From positions 60,632,828 through 60,696,827 of the forward strand of contig NC_063172.1 in NCBI RefSeq assembly GCF_023159225.1: a stretch of DNA of 64,000 nucleotides. The letters are read 5' to 3'. The position numbers and the translations under genes are program-made. The stretch comes from Perognathus longimembris pacificus. Taxonomy: Eukaryota > Chordata > Mammalia > Rodentia > Heteromyidae. Below are positions 21,722 through 33,394 of the stretch, in pieces. Numbering within the stretch: position 1 is the stretch's first letter; every line of letters starts with the position of its first letter. Under the pieces are notes generated by a model. That model was not told where the DNA came from, made no database searches, and worked only from the letters and a program-made list of their open reading frames with translations.

Positions 21722-24345
21722 ACTCAACCAAGAAGATTTAAATCTACTGAACAGACCCATATCCAGCAATGAAATTGAAACTGCAATAAGATCTCCTTTC
21801 CAAGAAAAGCCCAGGGCCAGATGGATTCACAGCAGAATTCTACAAGGCCTTCAAAATAGATCTCACACCAACACTCCTCAAACTCTTCAATGAAATAGAG
21901 AGTAAAAGCTCACTACCAAACACATTCTACAATGCTAATATAACGCTAATCCCAAAATCAGACAGGGATCCATCAAGGAAAGAGAACTATAGACCTTAAT
22001 GAACATTGATGCAAAGCTTCTCAACAAAATTCTGGCCAACTAACTTCAACAAGTCATCAAAAAAATCATACACTATAATCAAACTGGATTCATTCCAGGG
22101 ATGCACAGTGGATTCAATATATGCAAGTCAATTAATGTAATCCACCACATCAACAGGAGAAAGGCAAAGAATCACATGGTTATATCCCTAGATGCAGAAA
22201 AGGCATTCGACAAAATCCAGCACCCATTTATGATAAATTTCTGGAAAAACTGGGGTTCCAGGGAAGATTTCTGAATATAATAAAGCCTGTCTATGACAAA
22301 CCCACAGCAAGCATAATACTAAATGGTGAAAAGCTAAAGCCATTCCCTTCAAAATCAGGTATAAGGAAAGGATGTCTGCTCTCTCCTCTCCTCTTCAACA
22401 TAGTACTAGAATTCCTAGCAAGAGCAATTAGGCAAGAAGAAAACATAAAGGGGATCCAAATAGGAAAAGATGAAGTTAAACTTTCTTTCTTTGAAGATGA
22501 CATGATCCTATACCTAAAGAACCCTATAGACTCTACTCCCAACCTACTAAAGCTAATCCAAAACTTTGGCAAAGTAACAGGATATAAAAAACCCTCAAGG
22601 ACAAGGTAACCAACAGTACAAGAAATGTATCCAATGCCTAACGTATGAAACTGTAACCTCTCTGTACATCAGTTTGATAATAAAAATTTGAAAGAAAAAA
22701 CATAAACCCGCAAAAATCAATGGCTTTTCTATACACCAACAACCAGAAGAGAGAGGCTGAAATCAGAAAAGCAACACCTTTTGCAACAGCGTCAAAAAAC
22801 ATAAAATACCTAGGAACAACCTTAACCAAAAAAGTGAAAGAACTCTATGATGAGAACATTAAAAACCTGAAAAAGGAAATTAAGGCAGAACTCAAGAAAT
22901 GGAAAAACCTCCCATGCTCCTGGATTGGGAGGATTAACATAGTGAAAATGGCAATATTACCAAAAGCTACTTATAAATTCAATGCAATACCCATCAATAT
23001 CCCAACACCATTCTTCAATGAAATAGAGGATCAATCCAGAAATTCATGTGGATCAATAAAAGACCCCGAATCGCAACAACAATCCTAAGTAGAAAGAACA
23101 GTGCAGGAGGGATATCAATACCAAACTTTAAGTTGTATTACAAAGCTATAGTAATAAAAACAGCTTGGTATTGGCACAGGAACAGACCCAGGGACCAATG
23201 GAACAGAACTGAAGACCCACAAATGAACCAAGAGACCTATGGCTACCTAATCTTTGACAAAGGAGCTAAAAATATAGGTTGAAACAAAGACAGTCTCCTC
23301 AACAAATGGTGCTGGCAAAACTGGGTCAACACCTGTAACAAATTAAAACTAGATCCCTATTTATCACCCTGCACCAAAATCAATTCCAAATGGCTCAAAG
23401 ACCTCGAAATAAAATCAGATACCCTGAAAACACTACAAGAAGGAATAGGAGAACCTCTAGGACTCCTTGGCACTGCAAGAAACTTCCTCAACAAAGGCTC
23501 AGAAACATAACAAATCAAAGAAAGGTTGGACAAATGGGACTCTATCAAACTCCAGAGCCTCTGCAGGGCAAAGGACATAGCTTCCAAAATAAACAGAAAG
23601 CCCACAGATTGGGAAAAGATCTTTACCAGCCATACAACAGACAAAGGCCTGATATCTAAAATATACACAGAACTCAAAAAATTAAATTCCTCCAAAACAA
23701 ATCATCAAAGAACCAACAGCCCACTCCACAAATGGGTTAAAGACCTAAAAAGAAACATCTCTGAGGAGGAAATGAGAATAGCCAAGAGTCAAATGAAAAA
23801 GTGCTCTACATCACCTGCCATAAACGAAATGCAAATCAAAACAACATTGAGATTCCACCTCACCCCAGTAAGAATGTCCACTATCAGGAAATCCAATAGT
23901 AACAAATGCTGGAGAGGATGTGGCGAAAAGGGTACCCTTTTTCATTGTTGGGAATGTAAACTTGTTCAACCCCTCTGGAAAGCAGTGTGGAGTTTCCTAA
24001 GAAGGCTAAACATAGAGTTCCCCTATGACCCCGCAGCCGCACTTTTGGGCATCTACCCAAAAGACTACAAGCAAGACCACACTAAAGCCACCAGCACAAC
24101 TATGTTCATTGCAGCACAACTTGTCATTGCTAAAACATGGAACCAACCTAGATGCCCCCTCAGTAGATGAGTGGATCAGGAAAATGTGCTATATATACAC
24201 AATGGAATTCTATGCCTTCATCAGAAGGAATGACACTGCCCCACTCATAAGGAAATAGAAGGACTTAGAAAAAATCCTATTAAGTGAAGTGACACAGACC
24301 CAAAGAAACATAAACCCTATGGTGTCCCTCATAGGGAATAGCTAG
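21722..24345 (+). pseudogene. L1 ORF2 pseudogene (reverse transcriptase to C-terminus)
   Basis: The remnant of the LINE-1 ORF2 protein, which nicks target DNA and reverse-transcribes L1 RNA. In order: an early RT segment (DLNLLNRPISSNEIETA, then PGPDG wording after a frame change); the RT active-site box at 22490-22501, read as F-E-D-D where functional copies have F-A-D-D; the thumb region (frame 22720-23088, [20 protein letters not shown]); and the C-terminal domain (frame 23526-24170) with the cysteine-rich stretch [18 protein letters not shown]. The reading frame breaks several times and a nested L1 tail splits it, so no functional protein is possible. Confidence 0.93.
22594..22700 (+). 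mobile_element. Nested L1 3' terminus (second L1 subfamily)
   Basis: About 107 bp in the middle of ORF2: GGACAAGGTAACCAACAGTA, CCAATGCCTAACGTATGAAA, TAACCTCTCTGTACATCAG, then an A-rich tail. It closely matches the terminus of the L1 at 19506-20314 and differs from the host element's own 3' end. Host ORF2 wording resumes at CATAAACCCGCAAAAATC. An AAACCC repeat at both edges may be the target duplication. Confidence 0.88.
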
Positions 24346-24921
24346 TACATGATTAGGCTACTCATGGTAGAAGATCAAAATACCCCAATAGCTACACCCA
24401 TATGATCACATAAGATGATGCCAAGTGAAATGAACGTCATGTTATGGAAACAAGAGTTATGCTACCATTGTAATTATTATCAACATGCCATGTGAAACCC
24501 TACCTTTTGTAGGTTTTTTTTGTTTTTTTTCTTGTCTGTTTGTTTGATTGTTTTGTTTAGTTTTGTTTTTCTTGTATTCCCTTCCTGTGATTGTACCCCC
24601 ACTACCACTATATCTCATCCAAATGCCCTGGATACTGTTTATATGGGTATTAGAACTGGGGAAGGTAAAGGGAATGTCAAAATTGAGAAACAAAGGACAA
24701 AAAGACAAACCATTCCAAAAGCAATATTTACAAACACATTTGGTGTAAATCAACTGCATAACTCTTGGGGGGAAGAGGAAAATGGGGAGGGGGATGTGGG
24801 GAGAAAATGAGGGAGGAGGCAACAAGTTGAAAAAGAAATATACTCACTGCCTTACAAATGAATCTGTAACCCCTCTGTACCACATTTTGACAATGAAGAA
24901 AAAAAGTTTGATTTTGAAAAA
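24346..24921 (+). other. L1 3' UTR
   Basis: Sense 3' UTR of the L1 above: TGAAATGAACGTCATGTTAT, a T-rich run, GTGATTGTACCCCCACTACC, a purine-rich GGGGGAAGAGG block, CTCACTGCCTTACAAATG and TGTAACCCCTCTGTACCAC, then the A-rich end. Overlapping frames on both strands at 24457-25056 are by-products of its base skew. Confidence 0.9.
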
Positions 24922-25002
24922 AGAAAAGTATTTGTAACCATCTAGAATATTCCAATTTTCACCAAACCTCTGCAAGCCTTTAAATATTTCCCAAACATAA
25001 CT

Positions 25003-25135
25003 TTCTTCCCTCTTCCTTCCTTTCTCTCTCTTTCTTCTTTCCTTTCCTTCCTTCATTTCCTTTTCCTTCTTTCCTTCCTTCCTTCCTTCCTTCCTTCCTT
25101 CCTTCCTTCCTTCCTTCCTTCCTTCCTTCCTTCCT
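25003..25135. repeat. (TTCC)n polypyrimidine tract
   Basis: About 130 bp of almost pure pyrimidine on the plus strand, ending in about 16 regular TTCC units. Confidence 0.95.
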
Positions 25136-25430
25136 CTGTGGTACTATCATTTGAACTCTTGGCTTTATGCTTGAAAAGCAGGTGCTCTAACACTTGAGCA
25201 ATGCCCCTAGCCCTTTTATGTTTTAGTTACTTTTCCAATACAGTCTCCCATCTATGCTTGAGTCACCATAGACCACAGTCTCCTATACTGTCTTTCAGTT
25301 TAGTTGGCATCAAAGGTGCAGACCACCATGCCCAACTTTTATTGATTCATATAGTGTCTCGCTATTTTTTTGCTCAGTCTCACTTCATGTCGCCATCCAC
25401 CTTTCTCAAGCTTAAGCTATCATACCAAGT
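25136..25430 (-). mobile_element. B1-ID composite SINE (older castorimorph type)
   Basis: An antisense ID-like part (GGTACTATCATTTGAACTC, GGTGCTCTAACACTTGAGCA, ATGCCCCTAGCCCTTTTATG) is followed by degraded antisense B1 units (CAGACCACCATGCCCAAC, then AGTGTCTCGCTATTTTTTTG). This differs from the Geo-bearing families and is more diverged. The name is descriptive only. Confidence 0.7.
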
Positions 25431-25935
25431 ATCCAAACAGATTTGTCTGTTAATAAATCCTTCTCCATTCTCTCACAAGCCTGATGATTCAAAGAAATCC
25501 TCAAAATATTGATAGAATGTGAAGCAATATAAGTTCTGCTGTGCCCTAGAAGAAGGGTTTTGTGACTTAAGCCTGTAGACTAGTGGACACTCTCTGACAC
25601 TTCCCAGACAAGCACCTTTACCCAGAGAAGAGTACTATGTGGAAAGGAAAGGCAGGAATGGGGGGGGGGGGGGGAGAGGGGGCGGATGTCATATCACAGA
25701 AGCAAAGAAAAAAGAGATTGTCAGGAATGAAGAAGCAACTGGCAGTAATCATGGTTTCCAAAATTTGGGAGGTAAGGAATGAACTACAAAGATTGGATAG
25801 CAAAGTAACTAGGCTGAAACCGTCATCAGAGAAAGCTTTGAGACCGGATTAGCAGGAGCATGAGATATCAGTCAGCCATTGAATAGAGGCAAAGAAAAGA
25901 GATAATGCAGATCTTGTTCTAGTTTACAATACTCA
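25431..25935. other. Anonymous DNA with a poly-G run
   Basis: Unassigned apart from 15 consecutive G at 25660-25674, followed by GAGAGGGGGCGG. The opposing frames over the G run (25618-25803 minus, 25637-25852 plus) are low complexity. Confidence 0.5.
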
Positions 25936-26128
25936 ATTTTGAACTCATTGCTTTGCACTTGCTAGGCAAGCATTATGCCACTTAAAAGAGGCCTTTAGTC
26001 CTTTTTGCTTCAGTTATTTTTTAGATAGCTCATTTTTTACCCAGGCCAGCCTGAATGGAGATCTTTCTATTTACATTTCTCATAGTAGCTGGGATGACAA
26101 GCATACACCACTAGGCCCCTCTTTTCAG
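25936..26128 (-). mobile_element. B1-ID composite SINE (older castorimorph type)
   Basis: Antisense ID-like wording (TTTTGAACTCATTGCTTTGC, CACTTGCTAGGCAAGCATTA) followed by an antisense B1 unit (ACCCAGGCCAGCCTGAATGG, TAGTAGCTGGGATGACAAGC). Confidence 0.75.
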
Positions 26129-26971
26129 CTGAAATATAAGTTCCATTAACTTTTTTTTGCCTAGGCTTTCTTTGAACTATATTCTGTCAACCTCTTCTAG
26201 CAAGAATTTTAGGTGTGACTCGTCATTGCCTCCTCAGATCTGTTCTTCAAAGAAATCTATGTATGTATTTACATTTCACAGTGAAACACCTTTATATGAT
26301 TAATGTACACTTATAAAAATAAAATAAATCAATTAGCTAGAAAAAGAAAAGAAAAGCTATCTACCTGGGAAAGAGAAGAAAAGTAAAACATGGGCATAGA
26401 GGGTTGTGCAATGGAGCAAGGAATTTCTATAATAATTGCGTGAGTGTTTAATGCTGACAAGGAAAGATGCAATTAGAGCAGGTCCATTTGAATATAAGGA
26501 AGAGTAGCTTACCAACCACAACAAGTGAGTGTGTACTTGTCCACATTGATTCAAGCAATAGTAACATAAAGAAACTTTAAAACCCTTTCCCTCTCTTGAG
26601 AAGAATTAATACTTTCCTTTCTTTTGCTCCCATCAAAGTCACATCTTAGATCAGGAATTTACTTATGTCTAGAAAAAATAAATTTCAATTTTCTACTGTT
26701 TATCTCCATATCTATGGCAGGATATATTCTCTAATAGATTTTCTTTGCCTTATAAAATACAAAGAATCCTCATTATTATTTATTAGATTTGTCTAATGGG
26801 GACCTCTTATATAATTTTGCTATACCTCAGTTTCCTTGTGTGAAAGATGGAATGATACTTACCTCCAAGAATTAATGTTAGGATTAGAGTGCTTCAAACA
26901 TGATGAAGTGCCAACAACATGATAAATGAGGGTTAAAAAGAATAGCAAATGTTAGCTTTAAAAAAATAGCA
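26129..26971. other. Anonymous AT-rich DNA
   Basis: No recognisable gene or repeat. Confidence 0.4.
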
Positions 26972-27176
26972 AAAATTAGCAAGGTGCCACTGTCTCGTGC
27001 CCATAGTCTCAGCAATTTAGGAGACTGAGATGTGAATACTGCAGTTCAAAGGCAGGAAAGTTCATAGCTAGTAGAAGGCCAGAAGTGGAGCTGAGGCTCA
27101 AGTAGTAGACTGTTAGCCTTGAAAAAATCCTCAGGGATAACACCTAGGCCCTGAATTTAAGCCCCAGGACCAGCGC
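26972..27176 (+). mobile_element. 7SL-headed Geo SINE with CG/CA tail
   Basis: A decayed B1-like head (TGTCTCGTGCCCATAGTCTC, TTTAGGAGACTGAGATGTGA) and a Geo monomer (GGCCAGAAGTGGAGCTGAGG, GGCCCTGAATTTAAGCCCC). The 3' end reads CCAGGACCAGCGCGTGCGCA and passes straight into a CA microsatellite. Confidence 0.82.
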
Positions 27177-27177
27177 G

Positions 27178-27248
27178 TGCGCATACACATACACATACAC
27201 ACACACACATACACACACACACATACACACACACACACACACACACAT
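27178..27248. repeat. (CA)n microsatellite at a SINE tail
   Basis: About 70 bp of CA with regular TA interruptions, beginning at the SINE 3' end. Confidence 0.96.
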
Positions 27249-27758
27249 TGATATTGATATGGTTAATGAAATAAGAAATTGCTTAAAGTGAGGGATAGGA
27301 ATTATTCCTTTGTTCTTTGAAGGAAAAATCTGAATATTAACAAATGAATAGTTTAATTAAATACTATATCATAATTAGAAGTTTCTGAAAAGAATCATTG
27401 AGTTAGAAATAAACCTGAATTCATTCCCATAACATAGCTCAAAGAGATAAAGTGATAACAATTCTGAAAAGTGGTTTTTTTTTCTGAAGGAAGGAGAATA
27501 CATAATATACAGATAATTGGAGTTTTAGAAAAATCTGAACAGTCGTAATAGAGAAAATTTACATGTTAACTGACTAAAGCCATGAGTCCCTAGTCCCCAA
27601 AAAATGTCAAGCATAAAAATTCATGGACATTAAGAAATATTGTATACTACTAAATGACATCAAAACAAAAAGATATTAAAAGTATTTCTAACTACACTGT
27701 GGTTGACATTAAGGAATAACAGATTGAGTGTAAACTTTTCAACAAAAATAAGTGCACC
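27249..27758. other. Anonymous AT-rich DNA
   Basis: No recognisable feature. Confidence 0.4.
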
Positions 27759-27869
27759 ATGCAAATGGATGTGTGGCTTAACATGTAAGAGCACTGGCCT
27801 TGAGCTGAAGAGCTCAGGGGCAGCACCCAGGCCAGAGTTCAAGCCCCACGACTGAAAAAAAAAATGAAC
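27759..27869 (+). mobile_element. Geo-monomer SINE fragment
   Basis: Geo monomer only: AGAGCACTGGCCTTGAGCTG, AAGAGCTCAGGGGCAGCACC, AGTTCAAGCCCC, with a short A tail. The GCTGAAGAGCTCAGGG spacer is the version found in 7SL-headed copies. The left monomer is lost. Confidence 0.85.
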
Positions 27870-27884
27870 ATGAAGGTAATGTTG

Positions 27885-27985
27885 AGTCTGATGTGATATA
27901 AGCTTGTAATATTAGAGCTGATCTTACAGATATGGCTGAGGCAAGTGAAGTACAAATTCAAGGCCAGCCTAGATTATACAGTGAA
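27885..27985 (+). mobile_element. B1-like SINE monomer (old)
   Basis: Degraded B1 wording: ATATAAGCTTGTAATATTAG, GGCTGAGGCAAGTGAAG and AATTCAAGGCCAGCCTAGAT. Confidence 0.65.
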
Positions 27986-28105
27986 GGGGGAAAGTGTGAG
28001 AAAATGAGAGAGCAGGACTGTTCAAAAAGAAATATACTCATTGCCTTACTCATGTAACTGTAATCCCCTTGCACATCACCGTTATAATAACATTTAAATT
28101 TTTAA
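27986..28105 (+). mobile_element. Short L1 3' terminus
   Basis: AAAATGAGAGAGCAGGACTG, TTCAAAAAGAAATATACTCA, TTGCCTTACTCATGTAACTG and AATCCCCTTGCACATCACC, then an A-rich tail. It is the last 120 bp of the common L1 3' UTR and directly abuts the B1 fragment. Confidence 0.8.
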
Positions 28106-28684
28106 AAGGAGGGGGAGGGAAGGAACTAAATAGTGTAGCAGCTTAAAAATTCTCCAAAAAAGTAAAATGAAATTTTATACCTAGCTGAACGCTTACTTGA
28201 GAACTATTAAATAAGATACTCTCAGATAAAGCGATACTGAGTTTTCATACCCAAACTCACATTATTAAAAATTCTAAATTTTTACTTCCAGAGATGGAAA
28301 TAAAGCCTAAAGACAGTGAAAGAGAAATGAATAATCACTACACAATTAGGAAACTTGAGAAATATACTGAATGTCTAAAATGATTATTAGTATAATATAA
28401 GCGTATTATGTACATGAATGTGTGTATGTATAAAATGGAAATGTAATGCTAAAGAATTATTTGTAATAGAAACAATACATAGCACATGGAAACTGATGCA
28501 ACAACAGTGGGTGCCGTTCACCTAGCTGGACCATCAATATATACGGGATTCTGTTAGGTAGTACGTGATCTCGTTATATAACCTAGTAGCTAAGGACGTC
28601 TACTCCCTGTTCAAATATTTATTTACTATCTATGATCCACTTTCCAAACATTTGCTCTCTTCTTCCCTTTTCTAAAAAATTATA
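28106..28684. other. Anonymous DNA
   Basis: No repeat recognised. The segment 28500-28610 keeps several CpGs in otherwise AT-rich surroundings. Confidence 0.4.
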
Positions 28685-30460
28685 CTTTCATGATCTTTAA
28701 GTAGTTGCACAAAGGAGTTTCCATTCAGCAAAATAGTTTATGAATACAGTGCATCTTGATCAGTGTCACTCCTTTCATCATTCTCCCCCATACCTCCCAA
28801 CCTTACCACTTGCCTCATTTTTCTTTATTTTGTAGGACATGCGTTAAATATTATGACCGCATTCTCCCTCTCCTTTCGTGTCTTCTTCATTCCTTACTCC
28901 TCCCCTAAAACCTCCACCTTTTCTGTATGAGTTTCCAGGTGCTTAAAGGACTGTGTTTAGCCTTTCTAAGGAATCACACAATTCGACTTCTCTCCTGAAT
29001 CTACCAAATTTCAGTTAATACATTTGTGTATACTTGGATACCACCATGAAGCATTTACTCATGTATTTATAAATGAAGGCTAGTTTCCCACATATGAGAG
29101 AAAACACTCATCCTTTGTCTCTCAAGGCCTGACTTATTTCACTTACCATTATTTTTTCTGGGTCCTTCCATTTCTTTGCAAGTGATGCAATATCATTCTT
29201 TGTCTAATTGGTGAGTAACATTCTACTGTGTAATGTATACCACCATCTTCCCTTTTCATAATTGAATTGTTATTGCTACTGAGGTGTGAGTTACAGAAAT
29301 CTTTTGCTAATGCTGCTTGCAAATATTTCTCCAGTCTTTTGCCTACATCTCATGCACTTCACAAGTCTGTTGTATTGCAAACAACATTTTGGTAATTTTC
29401 TGAGTTTATGATTTGAACATTTTTGTTAAAGTTCTTTGCAAGTGTTAAACTGTTGTTGATATTTTAGATGTTTTCCTTAAGTTATTCATGAAAAGTGTAG
29501 AAAAATGCAATTGATTTGTAAATATTTCTCCCATATCCTGCAGCCATCTTGATTTAATTTATTGATTCTAATAATTTTTGCAGGATTTACTAGAATCTTT
29601 TATATAAATTTTATGTCATCTATGAGAGCACGTATTATCATTCTTTGTTTTTTTCAATCTGGATAACACTTGTTTATTTTGTTTGACTCTTTTCTAGCTA
29701 ACATCTCAGGTTCAATGCTGAAATGAAATAGACATTTTCATCTTGTATCTGAGACAAGTCTTTCAGTAGTTGTTTTTATAAATTGCCTTTGCTAAAGGTA
29801 AAGAAATTCTCTTCTACTCTTAGCTTCTTCCATGGTTTGTTTGTTTTTTTTTTACCATGAAAGCATCATGAAAGTTTTTTCTGTGAATATTTAGATAATC
29901 ATAGTTTGCTTTTAGTGATTTGACATATTACATTAATTTATTTTCAAATGTTAAACCAATCTTGTCAAAGCATACCTCTTTCTACATAGTTCAATAGTAT
30001 TTTAGTGAGGATTTTTGCATCCAGTTTCCTAAGATGTAAATCATTGTTTTGTTTTCTTGTGCTAACTTTGGTTCTTTTATTAGGATAATGTTGACCTCAC
30101 AATATGAGTTGGTACTTCCTGCTCATCTTCTTTTGGAAAAGTTTGTGAAGAATTTGCATTAATTCTTCTTTACATATTTGGTTGAATTCAGTAGCAGGGG
30201 GATTTAGTTGGTTTTTGTTTGCTTACTTTGAATTTTTTGATTATTGCTTCAAGCACCACACTATATAGATAGATCTACTGCCATTGTTTCAGGGTAGCTT
30301 TGATAGCTTGTGTCTTTATAGGAATTTGCTCATCTCTTTTACATAAATAAACATTGTGAGTATATTTTTAAAACTTTTCAACTTTTCTTGTTCAATTATT
30401 TATTTCAACTTTTATTTTTATCAGTTTTTTCTGTGTTTTTGCTTTGTTATTAAGAGCAAA
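28685..30460 (-). mobile_element. Old L1 LINE (antisense, 3' UTR and ORF2 remnants)
   Basis: The 3' UTR is of the second type (AGTAGTTGCACAAAGGAG, AGTTTATGAATACAGTGCAT). Antisense ORF2 wording follows, from C-terminal to RT: CAAATATTTCTCCAGTC, TATGTCATCTATGAGAGCAC, GGATTTTTGCATCCAG, TTAGGATAATGTTGACCTCA and CTTTATAGGAATTTGCTCAT. Many indels; no usable frame. It may be two fragments of similar age. Confidence 0.75.
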
Positions 30461-30669
30461 ATTTTTATAAATGTAATATAAAATGTATCTCCTGTTTAAA
30501 TATAATACATTGTTATAATTATTAATTTTCTACCTATAATCATATCCTAGACAAAAATAGATTTGCTCCCATCCACCACTTTTGAGTATTAAAGACAATC
30601 CTATTATGAATAGTATATTCAATTCTGTGTTATAGGCTAGTTCAGAAATACATTATGTACATGTTGTTT

Positions 30670-32010
30670 TTGACAATTGCTTTTTAGATTAGTTAAGAGA
30701 AGAAATGAAAAATGTGCCTTTCTACTACTGTTTAAATTATGTAATTATTTCACCAGAGCTCTTTGTCTCTTTATGTGGGTTGAAATTACCATCTGTCCTC
30801 ACTTACTTTCAGTCTGGAAACTTTGCTTCAGTATTTGTAAGGAATGTCTGCTTGAACAAAATTATTTCAGTATTTATCTGAGATAGTGTTTATTTTACCT
30901 TTGTTTTCTAAAGACAGAAAATGACGTCGGATTTTCTGCATGTAACGATCTTAGTTTATGGTATTTATCTTTGAATATTTTTAATTTCCCTACTTTTCTT
31001 TTAAGAAGTCAGTGGCTTATCTTATTCAGCTGACTTCCCTTGTAAATGAGGAGGTGTTATCTTCTTTTTCTTCTTTTTCCCTTACTGCTTTCGGGATTTT
31101 ATCCCTTCTATGACTTTCAGCTTCTTTTTTTTTTTTTTTTTTTTTGCTGTGAGACACTTTATATTTATTCCAGTTTCCTGTAGTAATTGGTGTACATCTG
31201 TTGTTTTTTTTTCTAACTTTTCTTTCTTTCTTACCTCTTCCTGCTACTTCACTTTTTTCTGATAGTATGGAGTTTTGAACCCGGGATCTTTTGTTTGCTG
31301 GGCTAATCCAGTATTTCTAACCCATACTTCCGGCCCTGTTTTCTCACTGTTTATTTTTGAGATAGTTTCTTGATTCCTACCTGGGCACATGATTGAGAGG
31401 TGATTACTTTCTTGGTGCTTCCTGTCTTTCTTGGGCTCACAAGCACATCTCATCCTATCCAGCCTGCCTTCCTTGAAGGCTTTTATTTGCCCAGGGTGGT
31501 CACTATGGAACCATGATCTTCCTAACCTCAGCCTCCCACATAGCTTTGGATGGATGGGAGGTACCCAGCCATGGGTTGAGAAGGTGTCTCAGGAACTGTC
31601 GTGCACAGGCTCACCTTGTCCCACAAGCCCCCCACCTTGCCCATCTCAGTCTTCCCAGTAAGTGTGAGCCACTAGCACCCAGATACTTTCTTTCTAATAC
31701 TCCCTCTGTGTATTGGAGTGTATCCAACACAGTCATGTACAAAATAGAATAGCACTATTTTTGAAGCCCTCTTCGTGTATCTTTACTTCTTCTCTTCTTT
31801 ATATTGCATTTTCAATCTCCCTTCGAAATTGCAAATGCTTTATTTGATATTTGAAATCTACTTTTGAGCTTCTCTAATGAATTTTGCTCCTTAGTTTTAA
31901 TGTTTCACCCTAAAGTTTCCATTTGGCTCTACTTTTCATAACATCAATCTCTTCATACATCTGTTCTGTGCAGCATTGTCATGATATCTTATTTCTTTAA
32001 TCACACTATA
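30670..32010 (-). mobile_element. Ancient L1M upstream region (antisense), with a SINE inside
   Basis: Antisense blocks of the old L1M region upstream of ORF2: TTTATTTTACCTTTGTTTTC, TAAGAAGTCAGTGGCTTATC, TTTCGGGATTTTATCCCTTC, and after the SINE AAGTTTCCATTTGGCTCTAC. A T-run lies at about 31120-31145. Together with 28685-30460 this may be one long relic, but continuity is not proven. The 30677-30886 frame is a chance opening within it. Confidence 0.6.
31250..31720 (-). mobile_element. B1-B1-ID composite SINE (antisense)
   Basis: An ID-like start (TATGGAGTTTTGAACCCGGG) is followed by two antisense B1 units (AACCTCAGCCTCCCACATAG; CATCTCAGTCTTCCCAGTAA then GTGAGCCACTAGCACCCAG). The 31431-31752 frames fall inside it and are non-coding. 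Confidence 0.68.
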
Positions 32011-32014
32011 CCTA

Positions 32015-32330
32015 TTTTATAGTCCTGAGGTCTGAATTCAGGGTCCTCTAATGCCAGGCAGACACCCTACAACTTGAGTCATACTCTCATCCCTTTCTGC
32101 TGTAGATATTTTTCAGGTAGAGTTTGTATGTTTTCCCAGAGCTCTCCTCAGACTGAGGTCTTATGTTTCTCACACAACTAGAATGATGGGCATGCACCCA
32201 GCTTATTTAGATGGTATCTTGAAAACTTTTTGTGTAGTCTGGCCTCAAATTGTGATCCTCTCCTTGCCTTCTTCTAACTACCGCAGATTATAGACACGGT
32301 CACTACACCATCATGACACTTGATTTTGGT
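32015..32330 (-). mobile_element. B1-B1-ID composite SINE (antisense)
   Basis: ID-like part (CTGAATTCAGGGTCCTCTAA, TACAACTTGAGTCATACTC) followed by two eroded antisense B1 units (TAGAATGATGGGCATGCACC; TTGTGATCCTCTCCTTGCC, ACGGTCACTACACCATC). Confidence 0.7.
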
Positions 32331-33394
32331 CTTTCCCCGAGCTAGGGATTTGTGGTGAGACCCCCTGTTGTGGTTGTGAGCAATGTTTGGGAATAGCTCT
32401 AAGGCAGCCACATCATCATGAGGGAAAATACAGTTCTATGTTGGACTGGGTTGTGAATCCAGGATGGCTGGTTGATTAAGTGCATCCAATGTATTTTAGA
32501 ATAAGGAAAATTTCACCTCATGGTGGGTTTCTTGGGTTGTAACTATATCAGATACAGAAGTTGAACAGCATTTTTATGTCTAGTGGCTAATTTTAGGTCT
32601 TTTGTGTGAAATTCCATGTCCACTCATCCTCATGGTCAGTTTCTGCAATTTGATATTAATTTTGGTGTTTCATTTTCTTGTTTTTTGAATATATACATGT
32701 ACATATATATGCTTATATATATATTTCTGTTAGAAAAAATGTATATTTTAGATAATATGGACTCCCTAAGTACCAATTCATCTCATCACCAGGTTCTTGG
32801 CATTCTCTTTTAATAGATTGTCTAATAGAAAAAAAACCTGAGTATTACCTGGGACTTTCCAATGGAAAGCCTCCTTTCGTTAGCAAGTGGAGTCTGGGAG
32901 GAGCTTGGGCATCTCATTCCTCAACTGCACATGCCCAACGTTAGGCCGAGATCAAGTAATTAGCAGCAGGATGAGAAACACTGTCAGGTTGCTCTTCCCG
33001 AGAGGATAGGCCCCTCTCACATTGGGGAGCTGCTGGAAGAAGGAACCCTGCACAGCTAAAGTGCAATTTCCATGTTGAAGGAAAAAGAAAGGAAGAAGGA
33101 AGTGAGCTCGGTTGAAATACCACATGTTCTTGCTTTATAAACCAATTTTATAAATTTTTTTTGAATCCTTATTTCCTCATTTTATGGCATAGGTCCCACT
33201 TCTGGAGAGTTTAAAATGCATGTTGTTTTCTAAAATAATATTCCTGTTTCCAGGAAGCCCATACTCAAATCTCTTCAATATGTCATGCTGGAAGTCATTT
33301 CTTCTTTATCATATACTTTTTCTATTCTATTTTATTATTTTAGTTTTTAAACCAGCATGCAAAGATTCATGCATATTTATGAGATACCTTAGTG
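32331..33394. other. Anonymous DNA
   Basis: About 1 kb unassigned. 32860-33130 is GC-richer and could be an unrecognised old LTR, but no ends were found. A small TA run lies at about 32694-32722. Confidence 0.4.

Larger units (their letters stand above)
21722..24921 (+). mobile_element. 5'-truncated L1 LINE with exact 12-bp target duplication
   Basis: The largest element in the window. It starts inside the reverse-transcriptase part of ORF2, runs through the ORF2 stop (24343-24345) and a 3' UTR, and ends in an A-rich tail. Both edges are fixed by the duplication AGAAAAGTATTT at 21710-21721 and 24922-24933. A shorter L1 3' end of another subfamily is nested at about 22594-22700. ORF1, the endonuclease domain and the 5' UTR are absent, so it cannot move on its own. 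Confidence 0.95.

Noticed and set aside
24457..25056. Cluster of overlapping frames of 66-122 codons on both strands
   Set aside because: They are L1 3' UTR base skew and flanking pyrimidine tract; there is no start context or domain.
31431..31752. Proline- and serine-rich frames of 76-79 codons
   Set aside because: They are contained in antisense B1 units of a composite SINE.
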